Positions 43,996 to 56,144 of a DNA stretch of 64,000 nt are shown one piece after another. Numbering within the stretch: position 1 is the stretch's first letter; each line of letters begins with the position of its first letter. The notes under the pieces are model-generated. The model did not search any database. It saw nothing but the letters and a program-made list of their open reading frames with translations, and was not told the origin of the DNA. The stretch lies in NCBI GenBank assembly GCA_019188255.1, contig JAETXT010000001.1:806001-870000 (forward strand). The letters run 5' to 3'. A program made the position numbers and the translations under genes. This DNA comes from Verticillium longisporum. Lineage: Eukaryota > Ascomycota > Sordariomycetes > Glomerellales > Plectosphaerellaceae.

Positions 43996-45837
43996 CTACT
44001 TGACATACCGTCTCACAACCTCTTCTCCTGGACTGAAGTGCATCCAAACTTCATCTCCACGGTCCCAGTCCACTAGGCCCTCGGGCTCTTCGTCGCTTCT
44101 CTCACGCCACAGTGCCCGCCTCTTTTGCCGGAACCAGCCACGCGCCCGCCACGACACTTCATTGTCAACCTTTAGCCGCACTGCAATCCATTTGTCTGAC
44201 GGACGATGCTCTTGTCCCATTGCAGCCTCGGGGTCCGCCGGCGCTTGCATTGTCCTCAGGATCTGTTCGTCCACCCACATATCATTGGCTGACTGCTCCC
44301 TAGGCAGCGTCATCTTCAGAAACTCGAGCGACGGCGCCACCGTCAGATATATTGCCCGCAGCGGGTTGACCACGGTCTTCGCGAGCAGGTCCATCCACGT
44401 CGAATAAAGCACAGCAAAGTCTGTCTGAGACAGGTGAATCGAGCCTCGGATCGTGAGCATCCACGTCAACGTCGCCGGATTCTCCTCGCGCGCCTCGTGG
44501 CACAGGTCCACCAGCCGCTCAAAGTTTTCTTGCCAGTGCATAAAGGCCTCTGATCCGATAGACAGAAGCGGCTTGCTGATCCGGGCCTCCCCAGCCGCCG
44601 GTGTTGCTGGACCCCACGCATCAAGAATGATCCCTTGTCCAACCCACGTTAAAGAGGATTTCCGGAGACACTGTACTGTTGTCGCACCGCCGAACGAGTG
44701 GCCCATGACAGTCACGTTGTTTGTTAACATGCGTCCTGTCCAGTCGTCCCATCGGATACCACCAAGGCCTTGGGAGCTTGACGCGACGTTGCCCTGGCGG
44801 CGCAAATTAGTTGCGGACACCGCACTGCCCTTTCCGTCATTGATGAGGCTGATGACATGAAAAGCTTCCTCCATCTCGGCCATCCTCATATCAATCTGCG
44901 CCGTTCTCAGCTCCGTATCGACGCCGCGAGCGTTGTGAGGTGACGTATCCTGCGCGTTGTCTTTGGGGAAGAGATAATCGACACAGTAGTGCTGCGGCGA
45001 CTGTTGTTTTGTGCTCTTGCTTTTCTGCGACTCTCCACTCACGTCGGATACATTGAGATTTGCCTCTGATTCGGTTTCAGACAATTCTTGCTCAGCCGGC
45101 AGGTTGACATATGTCCTGGCGCCACTGCCGTCCCGATGTTCTACAGCGATCACCATGAACCCGTAGCTCGCCAGTTCACCGCAGATGGAACTGCATATAG
45201 TTCTCGACCCACCCAGTCCGTGGCTGAAGATGATGATCGGGAATCTCGGCTTCTCCCGTCTGCCAGGCGAGACCCCATCAGTAGCCATCACATCCCGCGG
45301 CCACTGCGTGGCGAGACTGGCGTTCCGAAAGGCGGGAAGTTTGGTGAACATGCTTGTTATAGCCAGATAACCTGTCACCGGAGCGCGAGGGATGTTCATG
45401 AACTTGGCGTAACCCTTTGCTGTCTGGATCCGGGGCCTTGGCAGCCAACTGGCGCGAGAGAGACTTTTGCGCAGCGTTCTCTTGGGACGCTTACCATGTT
45501 GTACATCTTTGTCATGTTCACTAGTCTTTCTTTCGGTGCCATCGCTCTTGTTCTTGTCATCGTCTCGTGGCTCGCATGGGTAAAAGACGGAGAACAGCAC
45601 TGTGTCCAATCGCAGGAGCGGCTCCTTCCCCCGCGTCAGCTGAGAGATGACCCGTGGCTGACGAACTGGAGTCTCAATCTCGAGGTATCCGACGGCATGG
45701 GGACCTGTATAATAGGGAAGGGCGTGTAGAAAACGCTCGCAGAGACTCTTGGGCGGACGAATAGCGGTGCGGCGCTCTCGCTGGGTCGTCGTTGTTCTGA
45801 TGGGCACAGGTGGCTCCGGGAGGTCGTTTCCGTCCAT
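43996..45837 (-). CDS. PAF-acetylhydrolase-like lipase (PAF-AH II family)
   Basis: Serine hydrolase of the platelet-activating-factor acetylhydrolase family; these cleave short or oxidised sn-2 acyl chains from phospholipids. Single exon, 613 aa, start MDGNDLPEPPVPI. An N-terminal RERRTAIRPPKSLCERFLHA segment precedes the family core (GYLEIETPVRQP, LFSVFYPCE). The oxyanion/turn motif is FPIIIFSHGLGGSRTICSS. The catalytic triad is readable: Ser 381 in GHSFGGAT, Asp 406 in ILDAWG, and His 468 in RGSIHLSQTDF, all at the spacing of plasma PAF-AH. A polar, Ser-rich insert (residues about 250-290) separates the oxyanion loop from the nucleophile. No signal peptide is apparent, so an intracellular enzyme is inferred. 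The C-terminal 100 residues are charged and less conserved. Confidence 0.9.
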   Translation of the reverse strand: MDGNDLPEPPVPIRTTTTQRERRTAIRPPKSLCERFLHALPYYTGPHAVGYLEIETPVRQPRVISQLTRGKEPLLRLDTVLFSVFYPCEPRDDDKNKSDGTERKTSEHDKDVQHGKRPKRTLRKSLSRASWLPRPRIQTAKGYAKFMNIPRAPVTGYLAITSMFTKLPAFRNASLATQWPRDVMATDGVSPGRREKPRFPIIIFSHGLGGSRTICSSICGELASYGFMVIAVEHRDGSGARTYVNLPAEQELSETESEANLNVSDVSGESQKSKSTKQQSPQHYCVDYLFPKDNAQDTSPHNARGVDTELRTAQIDMRMAEMEEAFHVISLINDGKGSAVSATNLRRQGNVASSSQGLGGIRWDDWTGRMLTNNVTVMGHSFGGATTVQCLRKSSLTWVGQGIILDAWGPATPAAGEARISKPLLSIGSEAFMHWQENFERLVDLCHEAREENPATLTWMLTIRGSIHLSQTDFAVLYSTWMDLLAKTVVNPLRAIYLTVAPSLEFLKMTLPREQSANDMWVDEQILRTMQAPADPEAAMGQEHRPSDKWIAVRLKVDNEVSWRARGWFRQKRRALWRERSDEEPEGLVDWDRGDEVWMHFSPGEEVVRRYVK

Positions 45838-46840
45838 GTAGCCGGTGTATTATTTGTTTTCGTGAATAGCAAATATTCTCATCTGTTGCAAATCGATTCC
45901 GTCGCGGTTTGCGCAGTTGGTGTGGTGCCAGCAGCGTCGCTCGTGGACAGCGCTTGGAAGAAGCTCGAAGCGCGGGTAGATAGATGATGGCTCACCGAGA
46001 ATCACAACACTTTGCGACGCGGTCTTACGGCCTCGAGGTCGGTCAAACTCACATGCAAAAGTCAAGCTGTCTACTTTGAAAAGATGCGTTGCGAATCGAT
46101 GTTATGTTTGTCTCGTCACTAACCTCCGGCCGTTCTTCCGTTGTCCGGAATGTGACGTCATGTAGGATCAGACACCGGACATCGTCTCGTGGAGTTGCTC
46201 AGATTAGGTGCAGGGCTCGTTGAGCAGCTGGGATCATGGGCCAGCCAAGCTGCCGAGTACCTTTGATGGACAGAATGAGTGTACTATGCCAAATTCGCAT
46301 CAGCACCCATGCTCACGTTTACGATCCGCGCTCAGAAGACCTGCAAGATGCCATGGTCCCAAAGCTATGTATCAATAACGTCACGTTGTCTCGAACCCTT
46401 TCAGGACGGATTGATGCTCATAGCTGTTCTGATGTCCATGATATCCTGTTGCTAGTCAAGATGAGTACGTAATAGGTGGAATAGGCGGAATTGGTGGAAG
46501 CCTGGGACTTCGTAGCTGTGTGATGAATGCATTCGTAAGCTGCTTCATCCCTGATCGATTCCAGGCACGTCTGTTTTCGGCCCGTACAGCATGTACGCAG
46601 CACAGTACATTCCCTCTTCGAGAAAGATTCCAAATTAACACGTTTCGTTTACCGGGCTCTAAGGTACTACAAATACAGTAGTCTCACAGATATGGAAACA
46701 ATGGCAAAAACATGAAAAAACCCTCACAAAACTTTGTCGCTCCCTTGAAGTACACTCTGTCCAGGCAATGCGGTACCCATTCAACACCAAACTTCGGATA
46801 CAGACAGCTCGTGACCCCGTCTCTCAACTAAAGTCTTCTG
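45838..46840. other. Intergenic region between lipase and kinase genes
   Basis: One kilobase: promoter of the lipase gene and 3' flank of the kinase gene, both on the minus strand. No element recognised. Confidence 0.45.
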
Positions 46841-49260
46841 TTATGCAACCGCAGCCCCTGCGGAACTGGCTGCCGCCATTCTGCGTTTCGCTTGCTGTCT
46901 GGTCTCGCGCCGTGAGATACTAGGTGGCCGTTTACGCTTGCCGGCGCGTTGTTCGAGCTGGCCGCGCCCCTGAGAATCTTCAGTTTCGTTACCGCCGTCG
47001 CGCTCCTCTCCCTTGTCCTCGCCGCCGGCAATGCCATCTGCCGCTTTCTTGGCAGCTTCTTTCCCTTTATTGACGCCCGGTACCTTCTGCAATACCTTGA
47101 TCAGCTCACCAAAGACCGAACCAGCAGCTGCCCTTTGCTTCACAGCCTTGGCGACTCTCAGAGCATCCCGCAATGTCTGAAGCTCCTTCTGCGTTAACGG
47201 GCTCGAGGCACCCGTCCCCGCCTTGGCGCGTGAGGCTCTCTCGTTGGAAATTTGGTTGCTGAACCCGATAGGATTACCCTCCTCATCCTTGCCTTCAGCC
47301 TGCGGGGGTGGGCGCCCAAACAGATCCTGGTACCACTGGTCTAGCTCGTCGCCGTCGATAGTGAATGGTGATTGGAGACGGTCATCAATGACTTCGATGA
47401 GCTCGGAGAGGTCAGGGCGGTCAGCCGGGCTGTGGGCCATGCACCGGATAACGAGCTCTCGCAGTGTTCCCTCTACGTGGTTGAACCTCTCGTCCTCGAG
47501 GGCCCCACCGTACGTGCGGAGACTCTTCCCGTTTGAGCGCATGTAAGTGCTGTCGACCATGACGCCCACGCCGGCTTCCAGTGGCGTTCTGAAGGCTCTC
47601 GTACCTGGAGCAACGTGTAGGGTGATGGCCATCCAGAGCTACGACACCTGTCAGTGCTGCACCATGCGGCTTTTGAGGGGATCACTCACGATGATGCCAA
47701 CCTGGAAGACGTTGCTTGCCATGCCGTAGTTGCCGGCGACAGGAGGCTTGAGCTCTCCCTGGCCGATGAACCGATTTTTGTTCCCGTTGTTGTTGAAACC
47801 CATGAAGCTACTGAACTCGTCCCACTCTTGACAAAATTGCTCCTGCAAAATATAAGTATTCTTCCCGATCGTGGCTCAGTGATACTCATGGTCTTACCGG
47901 TACAAAGTGACCAGATTTGCCAGCACTCCTTAACTGCCAGAACTTTCTCTCGCTATTGTGAGTCGTGTAAGTGTGCCGTGGCAGGAGAAATGGCCAGAAA
48001 AGGGGCCTAGAAGACTTACGAAAAGGCGTTGGGGTTCTCTTGGAGGAGACTGAAGTCCTGCATGAGGCCGAAATCACCAATCTAGGAACAGTCAGCAAAG
48101 GCTTTCGAAGGCGAAAACAATGTGAGACTGACTTTGAACGTAGGCCTGCCTTTGTGGCCTCGGCCCATGTGGTTTACGAATACTAGCGAGACTCAGCATG
48201 CGAACATGGAGATTGGAGGACGACAGCAGGCTAACCATTATTAGGATCGAGGTCAAAGTGCGTTCTTTGCCGTACCTCGGGCGCTGGAGATGGAGGCACA
48301 GTCTCATCAGTCACCCTGCCAGGCTTGCCAGGCTGATCACCAGCTTTGCCGTGAGGAGCGTACGCCATGCCAATCAAGCCCCGCGTTACTACAAAAGAAG
48401 GTCAGAACATGATAATACTATCAAAACCAAGAGTATCAGACATACGACACTCGAGAAGGTGCCACAGCGCCTTGTTTGGCCATGGGCCGAGCTTAGAATT
48501 GGGATCGGCAGCATGAGCACTGGTCCTCTGAAGCCAAGTGAGCAGATTCCCCAGCTCAGCATATTCCATCAGGACAAAGTTTCGCTTCCAATCCGCTCCG
48601 ATATTGAGTCTGTCCTTGTAATGCGAAGGTGGTTTGCGGCTGGCTCCCTTTTTGGAGAGACGGAGGTTCTTGAAGTACCGCGTATTACGGTCATACTGCA
48701 CAATGTGCTTGCAGCCCTCGAAGTCCTAATTTCCAATCCATCAATCCCGAGGCTCTCCATGAGGTCAGCTGTGTAATTCTTACCTGCAGAAGACCTTCTT
48801 CCTTTTCAACGTCATTGATGTTCCTCCTGTCTACTTTGCAAACGGACTGGTAGGGCTGGCCTCCATTGACGGCCGGCACGTTGACAAGACCCGCGATGCC
48901 ACGTCCGCTGACACCGAACAGCTTCTCCAGGGTGATACCCATGCCGACATTGGCGCCCTTCTCCTCGTCACGTTTGCGCTTCCTGTCCCTGACAGCGGCC
49001 AGATCAGGCTCCTGTAAAGCTTCGACCAGTTGATCTATGGGCCTTCCCTGGCCTGCGATGAGGGATGGAAACTTGCTGTTGGGCCTTCGTGGCGCCGATA
49101 TGCCATCTGCGTTCATGGGTCGCGTTGCCTGCCCTCTATATCGAGCAGCATCTCCGCACTCGAGGTTCCGCCTGACCAGGCCTGTGGGATCATCCTCGTC
49201 AGCGTAGACTGATTCATCCCGCTTGAGGTGGCCTGGGGCTCGGCCATAGTTGGTAGCCAT
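46841..49260 (-). CDS. Divergent fungal protein kinase
   Basis: Eight exons: 49260-48784, 48725-48446, 48388-48236, 48182-48133, 48081-48020, 47952-47898, 47842-47690, 47638-46841; 675 aa. The order of kinase motifs holds. A nucleotide-loop/Lys region (SVCKVDRRNINDVEKEEGLL) comes first, then hinge FVLMEYAELGNLLTWLQR. The catalytic loop is HFDLDPNN (Asp about 298; HFD in place of HRD, no Lys after Leu). Then IGDFGLM (Asp about 323), an activation segment with SGHFVPEQF, VFQVGIILWMAIT, and RCMAHSPADRPDLSELIEVI. Before the kinase is a 100-residue polar N-terminus. After it lies a basic tail with several nuclear-signal-like clusters (GKRKRPP, RQQAKRRMA). This is probably one of the lineage-specific Ser/Thr kinases of filamentous fungi. 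Catalytic Asp and DFG are kept, so activity is plausible but unproven. Substrate unknown. Confidence 0.82.
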
Positions 49261-50057
49261 GGTAGATGATGGGAGTATTTCTTCGAATCACAACAGTCTG
49301 GCTGCAGTGTTTTTGGCGAGACATGATCGGTGTCATCCCGCAGGAGGAAGAGGACGTGCGACCTTTATGTGAGAGTGAGCATTACGAGGAAGAGCATGAC
49401 GACGATAGTGAGGACGATAATCAACATTCCTTTGCTGGATAGTAAATCGCATAATGGAAAGAAAAAAGGATGTGCGATTTTGGAACAAAGGCAGGAACGG
49501 ATTCTTTCTCGGCCATAGATACAAGACATGACTGCGGCGAGCATGCTACTCCGGAAGAGGGTTCCATTATCCTGACGCTGGCCGATCCGCGAGTAGTTGA
49601 CAAGGCTGTGACGCTCCCGCTCCCGTGGTGTGCAATATGGTTCATCCACATAGGCGGTTCTTGAGAGCATGGGAGACAAAGGCGTGTGGAAGGCGATGGC
49701 CAGTGACAAAGAGCTACGCATTCCAAGGCAGGAAGAACCTCGAGGCTTTGACCACCCGCAGAGAAAGTGTAGTCGCCAATTGGGCTGAAGCCCTGAGGAG
49801 GCAACAAGAGGATGGGAGTATGGCTCCAAACGGTTGTTGTGATGTCGAGTCAAGGTCAGGCGGGCAGGACACACCGAAGCCAGCTGGGCGGGTCCTGCGG
49901 GCAGTCAGGCACACAGGGATGGTGAGCACGATGGTGACATCCGGGAAATCTGCGAGGAAACTGCGAGATGGATTTGGAGCGCATCGGATTAGCCGCGCCA
50001 AACAGCATTTAGGCTAAATGGAAAGGGCCCCATAACGACTCGACGCTACCTCACCTG

Positions 50058-50104
50058 CGCCCACTCGCCCGTTCGCCCACTCGCCCACTCGCCCACTCAC
50101 TCGC
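50058..50104. repeat. CGCCCACT octamer tandem repeat
   Basis: Five to six imperfect copies of CGCCCACT (one with GTT in place of ACT), ending CACTCACTCGC. Non-coding. Confidence 0.85.
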
Positions 50105-51419
50105 TGGCTCTTCCCCCCACTGACCGAAGAGGATCCCAGCGCTGGAGAGCCCCCCATTGCCCCCAACTTTTGCCAGATTTCAGGGCCCACAGCTAGGGAA
50201 TGGCCAGTGCTGGCGTTGCCTTACCAAGCTTACCTACAGCCATTTCTCGCCCACTTCACGTCCCGTAGGCTATAGAGCCAGGCACCAGGCCGTCTTGCGA
50301 CGATAATCCGCGAGGCAAGGCAACCAACCCTGTGGATACCTGAGATTTCCCGGCGACTCTCCGGACGTGGCGGCCAGCTCGGGTGTCGCCATGACTGGCT
50401 GGCCCAGATTCGGAGCGACTTGACAGTGCCGGAAGGGGCTGTCGTGATACAGCTGACTTGACCCATGGGCCGAAGCAACCAAACTGTATTTTCATGATCG
50501 TCGAGGGACTCGCCTTTTATTATCAGAACCTGGCACGGCAGTTCGCCCAAAGAAGGGGCGAGGTGAACCCTCCATGTTGCCGCCTCTCCTCAGAGACGTG
50601 ACCTGTTTTTTAGGGGCATCCTCCAGCGCAGAAGTCCGTCCAGTCAACAATGGCCAAAGCCGCCGTCCACGTGCCGATGCTGTCAAGTGATGTACAAAGG
50701 TACACATTTGATCCGACGTGAGAGGGCTGCAGCTCGCGTCTCTCATGCCTGGCTGGGAATCAAGCCAATTGCGCCGAGTTCCGGCTCCCAGAACGGTCCG
50801 CCTTGGCCGGGACAACAGGGCGGAAGCTACGTTTTAGTCTAGGTGCTTTTGCCAGGGGGGGCTGCTGTGGTTCTGCGCCAGAGTTCCATACCTGTGTACA
50901 TGTACACCAGGGACGAGACGGGGCCGCTCAAAAAAAAAATGAAGAAGGGCAACCATCACAAGCTTGGATGTGCCCCCCCGACGGGTTAAACGCGCGAATG
51001 GGGACTCCCCCTCTTTCCCCGTCCCACATTGGCCCGGCTCTGGCCTTTACCAGTATTAGCCATGCCAATCAGTGACATTGTCGCCTGGCAAAAAGGGACG
51101 GGAGGCCACGGACTAGGGACATTATACACTAGCACATGGACCAGGTGCCGTCATCTCTCCTGCGCGCGCAGCCCGTCTCGCGCATCCCACCATCGTCACC
51201 GGGCCTGTCGCGGTGGGCGTGCCCAGCAATGCCCGCGGCGGCAGTGAGGGATGAGGGGCAACCGGGACAAAAGACAAGCCCGTTGGGTTGGAAGGGGGGG
51301 CGTGCAGGCAAGCAAGCGGGCGCGATGGAGGGGAAAGGGGAAAAAAAAGGGAATGACGACCTGCTTCACGCCAGGCTATAGAAGGAGGAAGGCAGGACTT
51401 GATTTGAGAAGAGGTCAAT

Positions 51420-51427
51420 TATAAATA
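51420..51427 (+). promoter_or_regulatory. TATA box of the xylose reductase gene
   Basis: Canonical TATAAATA about 195 bp before the ATG, followed by a long C/T-rich leader, the usual arrangement of strongly expressed fungal genes. Confidence 0.6.
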
Positions 51428-51622
51428 TCTACTTACTCATCTGCTCCATCCCGTCGGTCCGTCTGAATCCCTCCCTCCTGCTCTTCCTCTTCCTCTCTTC
51501 TCATCCTCTCTACCACCTGTGATACCCCCCCTTCTTTCGACAGAAAGACCAACAACAAACTCCTACAACCAACCACTACCTCTCCTACCCCTTCGTCTCG
51601 TCTTCGCAGAAACACTGTCAAA

Positions 51623-53100
51623 ATGGTCAACATTCCCAACGTTAAGCTGAACTCGGGCTTCGACATGCCCCAGGTCGGATTCGGTCTGTGGAAGGTCGAC
51701 AACGCCATTGCCGCCGACACCGTCTACAATGCCATCAAGGCTGGATACCGTCTTTTCGACGGCGCTGCCGGTACGTCCTCGCGATCCCTCCACAGCCCAC
51801 AGCTCCTCTGCATAGTGTGGCGAGGGAGAAGGGAACAAAGCACAGCGGAACGTCGTGACGGCGCCCCAGAGAATCCTGCTGTGCGCTGCATGGCCAGACA
51901 GATTGTCAATGGCTCGGGTTGGGAGCTCTGGCTGCGACCGTCATGATCCGTCAAAGCTGCATCCCACCTTCCGCGTCGCGACTTTTTCGGTCGAATTTAC
52001 CCCTCCTTTTACCCCACCATGCACCCCCTACTACGTCGTGCACTGCACCGCTGTACCGCCGCGACCCCCCTGTGTCTGTCAGTCTTGGCTGTGACGGCGC
52101 CCCCTGTCGCCCCCACTTGTACTGCCCCTCGTTACCTGGTGCCCCTCACACAGGCTCAACAGCGTCATCTGGGGCGACATCACGAATCGTCATTTTTGGG
52201 GCTTCACCAATGTTTTTCACCTTGCTCTAAATTTCACATCACATACCGACAAACAAGAAGCTGACATGTCTAGACTACGGCAACGAGGTCGAGGTTGGCC
52301 AGGGTGTCGCCCGCGCCATCAAGGACGGTCTCGTCAAGCGTGAGGAGCTCTTCCTCGTCTCTAAGCTCTGGAACACCTTCCACGACGGCGACAAGGTTGA
52401 GCCTATCGCCCGCAAGCAGCTTGCCGACCTTGGTATCGACTACTTCGACCTCTATGTCATCCACTTCCCCGTTGCCCTCGCCTGGGTTGACCCCGAGGTC
52501 CGCTACCCTCCCGGCTGGCACTTCGATGGCAAGTCGGAGATCCGCACCTCCAACGCCTCCATCGCCGAGACTTGGACCGCCATGGAGTCTCTCGTCGAAA
52601 AGGGCATTGCTCGTTCAATCGGTATCTCCAACTTCCAGGGCCAGCTCGTCTACGACCTTCTGCGCACTGCCAAGATCAGGCCTGCCACCCTCCAGATCGA
52701 GCACCACCCCTACCTCGCCCAGCGTGACCTCGTCCGCGTTGCGCAGAAGGAGGGCATCGCCGTGACCGCGTACTGCGCTTTCGGCCCCGCCTCCTTCGCC
52801 GAGTTCGACTTCCCTCATGCCAAGAAGCTCGAGCCCCTCCTCAAGCACCAGCTCATCACTTCCCTTGCCGACAAGTACGGCAAAGCTCCCTCTCAGATCC
52901 TCCTGCGCTGGTCTACCCAGCGTGGCCTGTCCGTCATCCCCAAGACGAACCGCGCCGAGATCCTCGCCCAGAACCTCGACGTCACCGGCTTCGACATCTC
53001 TGAGGAGGACATTGAGAAGATCTCCGCCCTCGATATCAACACCCGCTTCAACCAGCCCGCCAACTACTTCCCCACCGAGAAGCTCTGGATCTTCGCCTAA
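51623..53100 (+). CDS. XYL1: D-xylose reductase (aldo/keto reductase AKR2)
   Basis: NAD(P)H-dependent reductase that turns D-xylose (and L-arabinose) into the polyol, the first step of fungal pentose catabolism; cytosolic. Two exons, 51623-51770 and 52274-53100; 324 aa, the normal family length. The catalytic tetrad is complete: Asp 46, Tyr 51 (FDGAADYGNE), Lys 80 (LVSKLWN) and His 113 (YVIHFP). [14 protein letters not shown] and [10 protein letters not shown] line the substrate and cofactor pockets. IPKTNR (Lys 273, Asn 275, Arg 276) binds the 2'-phosphate of NADPH; Thr replaces the usual Ser. The C-terminal [17 protein letters not shown] is typical of xylose reductases. The single intron is 503 nt, far longer than the others in this window. 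A TATA box and CT-rich leader precede the gene. Confidence 0.96.
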
Positions 53101-53680
53101 ATGCCAATGTCCAGTCACGTATCCTAACCAACCCCCTCCTCTCCGACTATACTTACTCCTACCCACTTAACGACTTACAACCTTTTACCCGGCTATGGGA
53201 ACCGGTCCAATGAGGCCCTGCCGGCTGAGCCGGGCCTCCGGTTCTATTGCTCACGGGACCGCCGGCGGCGGTCATCTCTTGCAAAAAGAACGCAGAAACA
53301 GGGGGGCATAGAAAATCCGCTGCGCTGTTGCTAGTTGTTTCTAGAGAGGCATGACTGTGATCTGCCACATCGAATGCAAGGTCTTTTGAAACTTTAATCA
53401 TGGTTCATCGGAGCTAGCTCCTCCGTCCTGCATATCCCTTCCTACATTCCCATGCATGTGATCATGACGTGGTATTCGCCAACGTTGCAACGAGACACAC
53501 TTGCAGCGACCTCGGTCGGGAAGTCGCCTCTCTGCGAACTATGCCCATTTATTACACCTTCCTAAACGCCTTGCCCAATGCTCGAGGTATCGTTTCCATT
53601 ACTTTCTCGTACGTCAACTCAAATGTTTCTTTTCTTCATGCATCAAGTCTTAACAAAAGCTGCAAAGGCAGGCAGGTCAG
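53101..53680. other. Convergent spacer between xylose reductase and SDS22
   Basis: 580 bp holding both 3' UTRs. A GC-rich hairpin-like stretch (about 53190-53260, with GGCCTCCGGTTC and CCGCCGGCGGCGG) is visible. Nothing else recognised. Confidence 0.45.
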
Positions 53681-54943
53681 TTACACCATCTTGCACGGCG
53701 GGGGTTGGGTGTTTTGGGCGGCGCTGAACTCACTGGCATCTATCTGCGATAATTGCGGCAGCGCCAGGCGGACCTTGTTCCTGTACACGGCAGGGCCCCT
53801 TAGCTGGAGCGGGTTGCCCTCAAAGTAGACGGTCGTCAGCGCCGCCTTGTCGCGCAGCTCGCGCTCGACCTCGTTAAAGTCGGCAATCTGGTTGTAGCTG
53901 GCCCAGAACTCCTCGAGGGCGGCCAGGGGCGCGAGGCCCCGGACCGAGGCGACGGCGTTGTTGGAGATGTCGAGCACGCGGAGGGCCTTGTTGGCGGCGA
54001 GGCCGTCGAGGGAGGTCAGGGCGTTGTGGGAGATGTAGAGCTCCTCGAGGCCCGGGACGTCGGCGAGGGGGCTCAGGTCGCGGATGCGGTTCGACTGGAT
54101 GCTCAGGAGGCGGAGCTTGGGCAGGGCGGCGAGGCCGTCGAGGGCGGTGATTTTGTTCTTGGCGACCCAGAGCTCCTCCAGGTTCTGCAGCGCGTCGAGG
54201 TTCTCGAGGGTGCGGATGCGGTTGGAGCCGAGCTCGAGGCTCGTCAGGCCCGTCAGGGTGTCGAGGCCCTCGATCTTGCTGATCTTGTTGGCGACGAAGA
54301 AGACCTCCTTGAGCTTGGTCAGATGGCTGATGTTCTTGATGTGCTTGATCTTGTTGAAACTGAGGTCGAGGCTTGTCAGGTGCGTGAGCTCGTCGAGGCC
54401 GCGGATGTGGCTGATGAGGTTGTCGTAGAGGTCGAGGTCCTGCAGCGTCGGGGCGAGCGCCGCGAGGCCGTCGATGCTCTGGATGCTGTTCTGGCGCAGG
54501 CAGAGGCGTATCACCTTTTGGAAGCGCTCGAGGCGGAGGGCGGGGATGGAGCCCACGCGCGAGTGAGAGACGATTATCTCGTCAATGTCCGGGTCCTCTC
54601 CGTCTAGGAGATCTGGAGAGGCGGAAAGCCCGTGTCAGCAATGTGTTCTCAGTTTATCACAGTTTCGGGGCGCGCGGGAAGAGGGGGAGGCTCATTTTGT
54701 ACCTTCGTCTGCGGGCAGCTCCTCGCCAGGCAAAACATTCTCGTCGTCAGACTCAGGCTCTGATTCGAGAATCTCCGGATTCGCGAGCGTGGCGGTGCGC
54801 TCGACACGCAGCTTGCCGTCCCAGCCCTTGCTATTCCTGATGCCGGGACTCGACTGACCGTCGGCCTTGGGTGATGTGGTGCCCTCATCAGGGAGCGCAA
54901 TGTGTGGTGAGGTTGGCCTCTCGGTTTCCTCGGAGCCTGCCAT
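53681..54943 (-). CDS. SDS22: SDS22, leucine-rich-repeat regulator of protein phosphatase 1
   Basis: Binds and stabilises PP1 (Glc7), required for mitotic exit and nuclear PP1 function. Exons 54943-54703 and 54612-53681; 390 aa. After an acidic disordered N-terminus (EILESEPESDDENVLPGEEL) and DLLDGEDPDIDEIIVSHSRV, about ten to eleven 22-residue SDS22-type LRRs run without a break. Examples are LQDLDLYDNLISHIRGL, LTSLDLSFNKIKHIKNI, LEELWVAKNKITALDGL and LEELYISHNALTSLDGL. An LRR cap (TTVYFEGNPLQLRGPAVYRN, RLALPQLSQIDASEF) closes the solenoid. The extreme C-terminus ends PPCKMV. Length, repeat type and cap all match the family; identification is firm. Confidence 0.96.
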
Positions 54944-56144
54944 GGCACTGAAAGGCGGGGTTGACGGCGGCGAGGGGTTGCCGAGGGTTTGAATGGCACG
55001 GAGTGGATATTTTCGCTCGCGTTGGTACGTGATGCAAATGAAATATGCTGAAAACGTAGACCTGGCAAGTTGAGGCCACGGCCAAGTGGAAATGGGGCAA
55101 CGGGGTGGACGGACGGGTGATGTGATTTGTTTTGAGTACCTAGGTAGAGGAGGAAGGCGATTGTCGATGGATTGATCAGGTAATCCGGTACCAGAAGTGG
55201 CATGTGTGTCTGGCGGGGCGCGCTCTGCGTGGTAGGCCCAATGGCTGGGCCCGACAATCGACCCCTCTGTGATGACGGTGCTACTATCCAGCGCATTCCA
55301 GGCGCTACTTGGCGTGCCCCCACCACAGCAACTCTAGCCTCTTCCTTCGTCACGGCCCCTTTCCCTATTCATTGTGATGGTATAGTCTATACTGAATACG
55401 ATGCCGGATTCTGCCATTGGGAGGAGACTCTCACAGAAACGAACTGCACCAGCTGGGGCCCTTCGTCGCCGATTTCGTCGATGGCCGTAACTAGGCTAGA
55501 ATGATCTTAGATGGCACAAGCCGCGATATGGACTTTCAGTCCAGGCTTGGTGAGTTTTGGCGGCCATGGAACAATCAGAGGAAAACAAAAGACCGATGTA
55601 AGGCCAAAGCCGCTGTCAAGGCTGATGGATAGCCGTGAGAAACTGGAAGCATGGGATTCAACTACGCTGTCATCCACTCTGATGAGGTCAATTCTCTACA
55701 TTACCTCATGTAGTGCTCAAAACACCATAACGTGGGCACCGAGCCGATACTGCCTCTTGCCAAGCAAAATTAGATTGAGGCTTCGTAGAACATGCTCAAG
55801 CCCTACGTCTCTATATTTGGAGACACATCGGCTAGCGCAGTGCCCAGCAACCTGACTTGAAAGAGAAACTGACAGGCGCCACATTTGAAGGCCATTTGGG
55901 TCCGTCGCTCCAAGTTATCCTTGTTCTCAGCGTGAGCTCAACATGCCCTATATAAAGGTACAGCAATGAGCGGACGGGGTTTTACCAGGAACGACAGTCA
56001 CTATAGCACAGAAAAGTGTACCAACATCGACCGAGTGATACGGAGAGCCCGTGATGTGGAGGCGATTGCTGTTGGGACTACAGATGCTTGATTGCGAGTT
56101 GAGGCCCGGGTTGCGCTTCTGGACCATTACACATTGGAAGTCTT
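54944..56144. other. Intergenic region between SDS22 and GNAT genes
   Basis: 1.2 kb: SDS22 promoter, then 3' flank of the GNAT gene. Short open frames only, no recognisable product. Confidence 0.45.

Larger units (their letters stand above)
49261..51622. other. Divergent promoter region of kinase and xylose reductase genes
   Basis: 2.4 kb between two divergently transcribed genes. Contains an octamer repeat (50058-50104), a TATA box for the xylose reductase gene and a CT-rich leader at about 51440-51620. A GGCTAT at 51374-51379 fits the loose GGCWWW core of Xyr1/XlnR sites, a weak match that would occur often by chance. No gene supported. Confidence 0.5.
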
